Positions 19,822 to 27,023 of a stretch of 64,000 nucleotides of DNA are shown here, one piece after another (the stretch's first letter is position 1; every line of letters starts with the position of its first letter). The DNA is from AC-32 sp963821495 (lineage in GTDB: Bacteria > Actinomycetota > Thermoleophilia > Gaiellales > Gaiellaceae). Where the stretch lies: assembly GCA_963821495.1 (NCBI GenBank), contig CAWGEA010000003.1:1240001-1304000 (forward strand). Direction: 5' to 3'. The position numbers and the translations under genes were made by a program. The notes below the pieces were generated by a model. It was given only the letters and a program-made list of their open reading frames with translations. It searched no databases and was not told the DNA's origin.

Positions 19822-20636
19822 ACCGTGCGCCCGCGACCGCGAAGCTGAACCTCGCGCTCGTCGTCGGCCCGCGACGCGCAGACGGCCGCCACGAGGTGGC
19901 GACGGTGCTGCAGCGGATCGACCTCGCCGACCGCGTCCGCGTCGAGGCGGCCTCAGGCCTGCATGTCGAGGGCTTCGCCGAGGACACGCTCGTCCGCCGC
20001 GCGCTCGAGCGGCTCGCCGAAGCTGCAGGTGCCGAGCCTCGGTGGGAAGCGCGGATCTGGAAGCACATCCCGGTCGCAGCCGGTCTCGGCGGAGGCAGCT
20101 CGGACGCTGCGACGGCGCTGAGGCTCGCCAACGCGACGCTTCCCGAGCCGCTCCCGGCCGAGCGGCTGCGCGAGCTCGCCGAGGCGCTCGGAGCCGACGT
20201 CCCCTTCTTCCTCACCAGTGGGCCGCAGCTGGGCACAGGCACCGGCGCCGAGCTGGCGCCGCTCGACCTGCCACAGGACTACTGGGTCCTCCTGCTACTC
20301 CCGCACGGCGACCGGAAGGGCTCGACGGCCGAGGTCTACGCAGCCTTCGACCGCCGCGGAGGCGCCGACGGCTTCGACCGGCGCCGCGCGCAGCTCGACC
20401 GGGCGCTGCAGGAGGCCGGCCGGCCGCGCGACCTCGCGGCGCTCCCGCCGAACGATCTCGCGTCGTCGCCGCACGCCGAGAGGATGCGCGCCCTCGGTGC
20501 CTTCCGCGCGGACGTCAGCGGGGCGGGACCGACCGTCTACGGCCTCTTCCTGCACCGCGAGCCGGCGCTCGCGGCCGAGCGCGAGCTGGGCCGCCTCGGC
20601 CGCACCTGGGTCACGGTGCCCACTTGGTACGGTTGA
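19818..20636 (+). CDS. ispE: 4-diphosphocytidyl-2-C-methyl-D-erythritol kinase
   Basis: GHMP kinase of the non-mevalonate (MEP) isoprenoid pathway. The 272-residue protein has the N-terminal AKLNLAL motif, the ATP loop PVAAGLGGGSSDAA and DVPFFLTSG, all typical of IspE. The C-terminal DVSGAGPTVYGLF is the third GHMP motif. It follows rsmA, a common arrangement. The organism therefore probably makes isoprenoids through the MEP route. Confidence 0.96.
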   Translation: MNRAPATAKLNLALVVGPRRADGRHEVATVLQRIDLADRVRVEAASGLHVEGFAEDTLVRRALERLAEAAGAEPRWEARIWKHIPVAAGLGGGSSDAATALRLANATLPEPLPAERLRELAEALGADVPFFLTSGPQLGTGTGAELAPLDLPQDYWVLLLLPHGDRKGSTAEVYAAFDRRGGADGFDRRRAQLDRALQEAGRPRDLAALPPNDLASSPHAERMRALGAFRADVSGAGPTVYGLFLHREPALAAERELGRLGRTWVTVPTWYG

Positions 20637-20641
20637 ACACG

Positions 20642-21019
20642 ATGGGCGCGAACGAGTCGGTGGAGCACGGGAGCACCATCGAGCACGGCCAGACTCGGTG
20701 GGGACGGTGGCTGCGCGCGCGACGCGTCCGGATCACGTTGTGGATCGCGGTCCTCGAGGGAATCGTCGTCGCGGTCTCGCCCAACTTCACGAAGTGGACG
20801 GTGATCGCGATCGCGATCCCGGTGCTCGCGCTGTACTCGGTCTGGGGCCGCAACGCGAAGTCGGACACCGCCTACCAGATCGCCTGGATCGCGGGCGCCT
20901 CGCAGGCGCTCGCCGTGGTGGTCGTGATCCTCGGCGTCCTCCTCAGCTGGCTGCCGCTGGTCCTGGCTGCGATCTTCGCCGGGATCGCGCTGCTGTTCCT
21001 GTTCCACGACCGGGGCTAA
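20642..21019 (+). CDS. Small membrane protein with three helices
   Basis: A 125-residue protein with a polar N-terminus (about 30 residues) and three hydrophobic segments near 31-50, 53-68 and 78-120. No family is recognised beyond similarity in style to small proteins found beside ispE in actinobacteria. It starts five bases after ispE and is followed 13 bases later by tRNA-Gln, so it sits in the same transcription unit. Confidence 0.8.
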   Translation: MGANESVEHGSTIEHGQTRWGRWLRARRVRITLWIAVLEGIVVAVSPNFTKWTVIAIAIPVLALYSVWGRNAKSDTAYQIAWIAGASQALAVVVVILGVLLSWLPLVLAAIFAGIALLFLFHDRG

Positions 21020-21032
21020 GCTTCGGCCCCGA

Positions 21033-21106
21033 TGGGGCGTAGCCAAGCGGTAAGGCAGCGGGTTTTGGTCCCGCGATCCCAGGTTCGAATCCTGGCGCCC
21101 CAGCCA
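21033..21106 (+). tRNA. tRNA-Gln (anticodon TTG), CCA encoded
   Basis: A full cloverleaf can be drawn. The acceptor stem TGGGGCG pairs with CGCCCCA. The anticodon stem GCGGG/CCCGC encloses loop TTTTGGT with anticodon TTG at 21065-21067. The T arm contains GGTTCGAATCC. The 3' CCA is present in the DNA after a G discriminator. It lies between the small membrane gene and glmU. No integrase or repeated 3' end is nearby, so it does not look like an integration site. Confidence 0.97.
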
Positions 21107-21114
21107 TTTCTGTC

Positions 21115-22446
21115 GTGACCGATACCCGACTCGCAGCCGTAGTCCTCGCCGCCGGGCTCGGGACGCGCATGCGCTCCGAGACGCCGAAGCACCTCCACCC
21201 GCTGCTCGGCCGGCGCCTCGCCGACTGGGTGGTCGAGGCCGTGCGCGAGCTCGCGCCGGAGCCACTCGTCGTCGTGACCTCGCCCGACGCGCGCGACGCG
21301 TTCGAGGGCGTCGAGGTGGCCGTCCAGGAGGAGCCGCGCGGCACGGGGGACGCTGCGGCCGCCGCGCGCGCGAGCCTCGACGGCTTCGACGGCGACGTGC
21401 TCGTCGTCACCGGCGACGCCGCCGCAATCACGAGCGAGCTCCTCGCCTCGCTCGTCGAGACGCACCGGAGAGAGGCCGCGGCGGCGACGGTCCTCTCGTT
21501 CGAGCCGCTCGATCCCGGCGCCTACGGCCGCGTCGTCCGCGACGGCGACGGGGCGCTGCGGGCGATCGTCGAGGCGCGGGACGCGAGCGAGGACGAGCTC
21601 GCGATCCGCGAGGTGAACTCGTCGATCTATGTCTTCGCAGCCGCGCAGCTCTGGCCGGCGCTCGAGCGCCTGAGGCCCGAGAACGCGCAGGGCGAGCTGT
21701 ACCTCACCGACACCGTCCGCGACCTCGCGGCGGCCGGCGAGCGCGTCGCGGTGCACAGGGCCGAGGACGCGGCCGAGTGCGAGGGCGTGAACACGCGCGT
21801 CGAGCTCGCTTCCGCCGCCGCCGTGCTGCGCGACCGGATCAACCGCGCGCACATGCTGGCCGGCGCGACGATCGTCGACCCGGCCTCGACGTGGATCGAG
21901 CCCAGCGTCGAGCTGGAGCCCGACTGCACGATCCAGCCGTTCACCGTCCTGCGCGGCTCGACCCGGGTCGCCCAGGGCGCCGAGGTAGGCCCGCACGCCG
22001 TCGCCGTCGACTCCGAGATCGGGCCGCGAGCGCTGGTCGGCCCCTTCTGTTACCTTCGCCCCGGAACGGTCCTGGAGAACGATGCGAAGGCGGGAGCGTT
22101 CGTTGAGATCAAGAACTCACGTCTGGGCGCGGGCGTGAAAGCCTCGCACCAGTCGTACATCGGCGACGCGGACATCGGAGAGGGCACCAACATCGGCGCG
22201 GGCAACATCACGGCCAACTTCCCGCACCAGCCGGGGCAGCCGAAGGGCCGCACGAAGATCGGCCGCAACGTCAGGACCGGCGTACACAATGCCTTCGTCG
22301 CACCCGTCGAGATCGGCGACGAGGCCTGGACAGGAGCGGGCTCGGTGATCACGGACGACGTCCCTCCGGAGTCGCTGGCGGTCGCACGGGCGCGACAGGA
22401 GAACAAGGATGGGTACGTGCGCAAGATGCGGGAGCGGGAGGAATGA
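21115..22446 (+). CDS. glmU: Bifunctional UDP-GlcNAc pyrophosphorylase / GlcN-1-P acetyltransferase
   Basis: Makes UDP-GlcNAc for peptidoglycan. The 443-residue protein has an N-terminal nucleotidyltransferase domain with LAAGLGTRMRS and a C-terminal left-handed beta helix with hexapeptide repeats (from about residue 255), including KASHQSYIGDADIG and GAGNITANF, the acetyltransferase site. The GTG start lies eight bases after tRNA-Gln. The stop overlaps prs (ATGA). The glmU-prs pair is conserved across many Gram-positive bacteria. Confidence 0.97.
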   Translation: MTDTRLAAVVLAAGLGTRMRSETPKHLHPLLGRRLADWVVEAVRELAPEPLVVVTSPDARDAFEGVEVAVQEEPRGTGDAAAAARASLDGFDGDVLVVTGDAAAITSELLASLVETHRREAAAATVLSFEPLDPGAYGRVVRDGDGALRAIVEARDASEDELAIREVNSSIYVFAAAQLWPALERLRPENAQGELYLTDTVRDLAAAGERVAVHRAEDAAECEGVNTRVELASAAAVLRDRINRAHMLAGATIVDPASTWIEPSVELEPDCTIQPFTVLRGSTRVAQGAEVGPHAVAVDSEIGPRALVGPFCYLRPGTVLENDAKAGAFVEIKNSRLGAGVKASHQSYIGDADIGEGTNIGAGNITANFPHQPGQPKGRTKIGRNVRTGVHNAFVAPVEIGDEAWTGAGSVITDDVPPESLAVARARQENKDGYVRKMREREE

Positions 22447-23489
22447 CTGAGGCGACGCTGCCGGGCCTCGAGTCGGTCGAGCCGGTGCTGCCGGTGAGCG
22501 ACCGCACGCCCTGGATCGAGCGTGGACCGCAGAAGCGGCTGATGCTCTACTCGGGCCGCTCGAACCTGCAGCTCGCGGAGCTGATCGCCGAGAAGCTCGG
22601 CGTCACGCTCGGCGAGGTCGAGCTGAAGACCTTCGCCAACGGCGAGACGTACGTGCGCTACGTCGACTCGATCCGGGGCGCCGACGTCTTCATCGTCCAG
22701 TCCGGGAACCAGCCGGTGAACGACCACCTGGTCGAGTTGCTGATCATGATCCAGGCGGCCAAGCTCGCCTCCGCGAAGCGCATCACGGCCGTCGTGCCCT
22801 GGTTCCCGTACTCGCGCCAGGACAAGAAGTCCGCGCCGCGCGAGCCGATCACCGCGAAGCTCGTTGCGGACGCGCTGGAGAGCGCGGGCGTCGACCGTGT
22901 CGTGACGATGGACCTGCACGCCGGTCAGATCCAGGGCTTCTTCACCATCCCGGTCGACCACATGACCGCGCTGCAGCTCTTCGCCCAGTACTACCGGGAC
23001 AAGGGCCTGCAGGGGCCGGGGATCGTCGCGGTCTCGCCGGACCCGGGCCGTGCGAAGATGGCCCGCCGCTTCGGCCAGATGCTCGAGGGCGACCTCGCAA
23101 TCCTGAACAAGACCCGCCCCGGCCATGACGAGGCCTCGGTCACCGAGGTGATCGGCCGGGTCGAGGGCAAGGTCGCGATCATGAGCGACGACATCGTCGT
23201 CACCGGCGGCACGCTGATCGCCGGCGCCGAGGCGCTGCTCGAGGCCGGCGCGACCGAGGTCTACGCCTGCGCGACGCACGGGCTCTTCCCAGGGAACGCC
23301 TTCGAGAAGCTCTCGTCGAGCAAGATCAAGCAGATCACGGTGACGAACACGGTCCCGATCGACCCGGTCAACCGGCCGGAGAAGATCGACGTGCTACCGG
23401 TCTCGAGCCTGCTCGCGGAGACGATCCTGAACGTCTTCGCCGACGACTCTGTGTCGGCGATCTTCGCGGGCGAGAACCAGCTCTTCTGA
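22443..23489 (+). CDS. prs: Ribose-phosphate pyrophosphokinase
   Basis: Makes PRPP from ribose 5-phosphate and ATP for nucleotide, His and Trp synthesis. After a variable 30-residue lead, the 348-residue enzyme contains YSGRSNLQLAELIA, FANGETYVRY, the ATP loop PYSRQDKK, MDLHAGQIQGFF and the PRPP loop DDIVVTGGT, all class I PRS motifs. The N-terminal extension is slightly longer than average. The ATG overlaps the glmU stop. Confidence 0.97.
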   Translation: MTEATLPGLESVEPVLPVSDRTPWIERGPQKRLMLYSGRSNLQLAELIAEKLGVTLGEVELKTFANGETYVRYVDSIRGADVFIVQSGNQPVNDHLVELLIMIQAAKLASAKRITAVVPWFPYSRQDKKSAPREPITAKLVADALESAGVDRVVTMDLHAGQIQGFFTIPVDHMTALQLFAQYYRDKGLQGPGIVAVSPDPGRAKMARRFGQMLEGDLAILNKTRPGHDEASVTEVIGRVEGKVAIMSDDIVVTGGTLIAGAEALLEAGATEVYACATHGLFPGNAFEKLSSSKIKQITVTNTVPIDPVNRPEKIDVLPVSSLLAETILNVFADDSVSAIFAGENQLF

Positions 23490-23573
23490 GCCCCGGCACT
23501 CCGTAGAAACGCCGTAGCGGGCTTGCGCGCTTTCGCCGATGGGCGCGGCGGCCGCGGGTAGCACGATGTGTGC

Positions 23574-24182
23574 ATGGCGGTCACGGGTGCTCCCGAGTTC
23601 GTGGCGCTCCCGCTCGCGGCGCCGATCTGGGAACGCTTCTTCACGGTCGCGCCACTCGTCCTCGTGGGGACGAAGGAGGCGGCGGGCGGGTACGACCTCG
23701 CGCCGAAGCACATGGCGATGCCGCTCGGCTGGCAGAACTACTACTGCTTCGTCTGCTCCCCGCGGCATGCGACCTACGGCAACGCGCTGCGCACCCGCGA
23801 GTTCACCGTCAGCTTCCCGACGGCCGAGCAGGTGGTCGCGGCGAGCCTCGCCGCCGGGCCGCGCGAGGAGGACGGCTCGAAACCGACGCTCGCCGCACTG
23901 GAGACCGTTCCGACCCGGGTCGTCGACGGCGTGCTCGTCGCCGGCGCCTACCTCGCGCTCGAGTGCAGGCTCGAGCGGGTGATCGACGGCTTCGGCGAGA
24001 ACGCAATCGTCGCCGGAGAGATCGTCGCCGCGTCGGTCGCCGCGCACGCCGCGCGCGGAGCGGAGGTCGACGACCACGAGCTGCTCGCCTCGAGCCCGTT
24101 GCTCGCCTACCTGAGCCCCGGGCGATTCGCGTCGGTCGGGAACTCGCGCTCGTTCCCGTTCCCCCTCGACTTCCGCCCCTGA
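23574..24182 (+). CDS. Flavin reductase-like FMN-binding split-barrel protein
   Basis: A 202-residue protein resembling the flavin reductase family. It has the order VGTKEAAGGYDLAPKHMAM, then YYCFVCSPRHATYGNALRTREFTVSFP, which mirrors the 'NLAP...SPR.T..N...' pattern of FMN-binding split barrels. The partner oxygenase is unknown. ATG 23574 is preferred; GTG 23568 is two codons upstream in the same frame. It opens a non-housekeeping block that lies between prs and rplY. Confidence 0.8.
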   Translation: MAVTGAPEFVALPLAAPIWERFFTVAPLVLVGTKEAAGGYDLAPKHMAMPLGWQNYYCFVCSPRHATYGNALRTREFTVSFPTAEQVVAASLAAGPREEDGSKPTLAALETVPTRVVDGVLVAGAYLALECRLERVIDGFGENAIVAGEIVAASVAAHAARGAEVDDHELLASSPLLAYLSPGRFASVGNSRSFPFPLDFRP

Positions 24183-24186
24183 GCCG

Positions 24187-25350
24187 GTGAGCGCGGGGCC
24201 TGCCGAGATCCTCGCGTGGCTCGAGGCTCGGCGACCCGAGATGGTCGCGCTGCTGGAGCGGCTCGCGCTCGCCGAATCGCCCTCGGGTGTGCGCACCGCC
24301 GCGCTCAGAGCGGCGGCCGTGCTCGAGGCCGAGCTGGGTGCGCTCGACTACCGCGTGCTCCGCCGCAGCGGCGACAGCTTCGTCCACGTCTATGCGCGCC
24401 CCCGCGTGCGCGCACGCGGTGCTCCGTTCCAGCTGGTCGTCGGGCATCTCGACACCGTCTGGCCGGTGGGGACGCTGAGGACGATGCCCGTCCGTCGCGA
24501 GAACGGGCTCCTCTACGGGCCGGGCGTGTACGACATGAAGGGCGGGCTCGTCCAGCTCGTCTTCGCGCTGCGCGCGCTCCGGGCCCACGACCTTCGACCA
24601 CCGGTGGCGCCCGTGATCGTCGTCAACGGCGACGAGGAGGTCGGCAGCGCGGAGTCGTCGCGGCTGATCGCCGCGCTGGCCCGCGGCGCGGTGCGCGCGC
24701 TGGTGCTCGAGCCTCCGGCCGAGCCGGACGGGAGCCTGAAGACGGCGCGCAAGGGCGTCGGCCGTTTCACCGTCACCGTGCGGGGCCGGTCGGCCCACGC
24801 CGGCTCCACCCCCGAGGAGGGGGTGAGCGCCATCCTCGAGCTCGCGCACCAGATCGAGCAGCTCTTCGCGCTGAACGACCCCGACCGCGGCGTGACCGTC
24901 AACGTCGGCACGATCGACGGCGGCCTGCGTCCGAACGTGGTCGCAGCCGCAGCGGAGGCGCTCGTCGACGTGCGTGTACCGGACGACGACACGTGGGACC
25001 GGGTCGACGCTGCGATCCGCAGCCTGCGGCCGGTCACGGAAGGAGCCGCGGTGACCGTCGAGGGCGGGCTCCGCCGGCCGCCGATGGAGGCGACTCCTCG
25101 CAACAGGTCGCTCTTCCGCCGCGCGCGGCGCCTCGGAGCGAAGCTCGGGCTGGAGCTCGCCGAATCCGCGCGCGTGGGGGGCGCCTCGGACGCGAACACG
25201 ACGAGCCGCACCACGGCGACCCTGGACGGGCTCGGCAGCTTCGGGGGCGGCGCGCACGCAACGGACGAGCGAGTCGTGCTCTCGGAGCTTCCACCCCGCG
25301 CCGCGCTGCTGGCACTGCTGCTCCTCGAGCCGGCCCGCGACCCCGACTGA
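24187..25350 (+). CDS. M20-family zinc metallopeptidase (carboxypeptidase G2-like)
   Basis: A 387-residue di-zinc peptidase. GHLDTVWP supplies the first His and Asp, YGPGVYDMKGGL the bridging Asp, and NGDEEVGS the catalytic Glu pair. RSAHAGSTPEEG marks the dimerisation domain, and GSFGGGAHATDE carries the last His ligand. The closest named group is glutamate carboxypeptidase / ArgE-DapE-like enzymes; the substrate is not predictable. It starts four bases after the flavin reductase-like gene, so the two are probably co-transcribed. Confidence 0.9.
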   Translation: MSAGPAEILAWLEARRPEMVALLERLALAESPSGVRTAALRAAAVLEAELGALDYRVLRRSGDSFVHVYARPRVRARGAPFQLVVGHLDTVWPVGTLRTMPVRRENGLLYGPGVYDMKGGLVQLVFALRALRAHDLRPPVAPVIVVNGDEEVGSAESSRLIAALARGAVRALVLEPPAEPDGSLKTARKGVGRFTVTVRGRSAHAGSTPEEGVSAILELAHQIEQLFALNDPDRGVTVNVGTIDGGLRPNVVAAAAEALVDVRVPDDDTWDRVDAAIRSLRPVTEGAAVTVEGGLRRPPMEATPRNRSLFRRARRLGAKLGLELAESARVGGASDANTTSRTTATLDGLGSFGGGAHATDERVVLSELPPRAALLALLLLEPARDPD

Positions 25351-25395
25351 CCAGGTAGGCGTTGCGACACCCGCAGCTTTGTGGAGAATGAGGCG

Positions 25396-26781
25396 ATGAG
25401 CACCCGAGCGACCGTCGAGATCGACCGCGTCCGCATCGCGGAGCTGACCGAGCGCGAGCAGCGCCGCCTAAACGAGCGCACGCCGCAGTCGCGGGCGATG
25501 TACGAGCGTGCGCGGCAGGCGCTCGCGGGCGGTGTCGCGTCCGCCTACCAGCGGCGCGAGCCGTGGCCGATCTACCTCGAGCGCGGCGTCGGCTCGAAGG
25601 TCTGGGACGTCGACGGCACCGAGCGGGTCGACTTCCACAACGCCTTCGGCTCGATGCCGCAGGGCCACGCGCACCCGGCGATCACGCGAGCGGTCGAGGA
25701 GCGGCTCGAGCTCGGCACGCACTTCGCCGCGCCGACCGAGGACGCGGTGATCGTGGCCGAGGAGCTCAAGCGCCGTTGGGGACTCGCCCGCTGGCGGTTC
25801 GTCAACTCCGGCTCGGAGGCGACGATGGACGCGATCCGCATCGCGCGCGCCCACACCGGCCGCGACACGATCGTGAAGATCTTCGGCTCCTACCACGGCC
25901 ACCACGACTACGTGATGGTCTCGATCGGGGTCCCGTACCACCGGATCGGCAACCGCGAGAGCTACGAGTCGCTGCCCTACGGCGGCGGCATCCCGCAGTC
26001 GGTCGCCGACCTGACGATCGCGGTGCCGTTCAACGACGCGGGGGCGATGGAGCGGCGGATCGAGCAGCTGTTCGAGGAGGGACGGCCGCCGGCCTGCGTG
26101 ATCATGGAGCCGGCGATGATGAATCTCGGGGTGATCCTCCCCGAGCCGGGCTACCTGGAGGCGGTTCGCGAGCTGACGGAACGCCTAGGCGTCCTGCTGA
26201 TCTTCGACGAGGTCAAGACAGGGCTCTGCATCGCGGCGGGCGGTGCGACCGAGCGCTTCGGCGTCACGCCCGACCTGGTCACGCTTGCGAAGGCGCTCGG
26301 CGGAGGCCTCTCGACCGGCGCGATCGGGGGCAGCGAGCAGGCGTTCGAGACCGTCGAGGCCGGCACCGTCTACCAGGTCGGCACCTTCAACGGGAACCCG
26401 CTGGCGATGGCCGCGGCGCGCGCGAGCCTGACCGAGGTGCTCACGCCCGAGGCGTACGAGCTGATCGAGGCCCGCGAGGAGCGGCTGCTGCGCGGCTGCC
26501 AGGAGGTGATCGAGCGTCACAACCTCCCCGGCTACGCGGTCGGCATCGGCGCGAAGGGCTGCGTCACGTTCTCGCCCGAGCCGGTGGTCGACTACGAGTC
26601 GTTCAAGGCGAACCAGGACGGCGAGCTCGCCGACCTCGCCTGGCTTTACAACATGAATCGCAGCATCTACATGACGCCCGGCCGCGAGGAGGAGTGGACG
26701 CTCACCGTCGCGCACTCGGAGGAGGACTGCGACGCGTTCGTCGCCGCCTTCGACGAGCTGGCGGCCGACCTGACCGCGTAG
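25396..26781 (+). CDS. Class III PLP-dependent aminotransferase (GSA-aminomutase-like)
   Basis: A 461-residue PLP enzyme. The cofactor region has FVNSGSEATMDAIRIAR and SYHGHHDY. IFDEVKTGL is the aspartate that binds the pyridine ring, and TLAKALGGG contains the Schiff-base lysine. The long N-terminal part and the TFNGNPLAMAAARASL motif resemble glutamate-1-semialdehyde aminomutase, but the missing porphyrin context and the longer sequence argue for another amino substrate. ATG 25396 follows an AG-rich ribosome binding site; an upstream in-frame GTG at 25381 is possible. Confidence 0.88.
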   Translation: MSTRATVEIDRVRIAELTEREQRRLNERTPQSRAMYERARQALAGGVASAYQRREPWPIYLERGVGSKVWDVDGTERVDFHNAFGSMPQGHAHPAITRAVEERLELGTHFAAPTEDAVIVAEELKRRWGLARWRFVNSGSEATMDAIRIARAHTGRDTIVKIFGSYHGHHDYVMVSIGVPYHRIGNRESYESLPYGGGIPQSVADLTIAVPFNDAGAMERRIEQLFEEGRPPACVIMEPAMMNLGVILPEPGYLEAVRELTERLGVLLIFDEVKTGLCIAAGGATERFGVTPDLVTLAKALGGGLSTGAIGGSEQAFETVEAGTVYQVGTFNGNPLAMAAARASLTEVLTPEAYELIEAREERLLRGCQEVIERHNLPGYAVGIGAKGCVTFSPEPVVDYESFKANQDGELADLAWLYNMNRSIYMTPGREEEWTLTVAHSEEDCDAFVAAFDELAADLTA

Positions 26782-26817
26782 GGGTTAGGCGGCGGGGGCG
26801 GCGGGTACGGCCCGTCC

Positions 26818-26994
26818 GTGCGCAGGTTCCCCCCGCTGCTCGTGCTCGTCTACCTCGGCATCGGCGTCGCGGTAGCCGCCGAGCGCAACTACTTCCAGAA
26901 CGTCCACGGCGTGAAGGCCGTAGTCGCCGCGGTGCTGGCGATCCTGCTCTGGCCGCTGCTGCTGCTCGACCTGATCGCGGTCAAGCGCACGTAG
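26818..26994 (+). CDS. Small membrane protein, two helices
   Basis: A 58-residue reading frame beginning at GTG with two hydrophobic helices (PPLLVLVYLGIGVAVAA and VVAAVLAILLWPLLLLDLIAV) separated by a polar turn (ERNYFQNVHG) and ending in basic VKRT. The pattern suits a two-pass hairpin protein with both ends inside. No family is recognised. It fills the space between the aminotransferase and the cyclase-like regulator. Confidence 0.6.
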   Translation: MRRFPPLLVLVYLGIGVAVAAERNYFQNVHGVKAVVAAVLAILLWPLLLLDLIAVKRT

Positions 26995-27023
26995 CCCGCA
27001 CGGCGCGCCATAGTTGAAGGGCC

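Noticed and set aside
21033..21106. tRNA-Gln as an integration site for a mobile element
   Set aside because: glmU starts eight bases downstream, no integrase is nearby and no duplicated tRNA end was seen.
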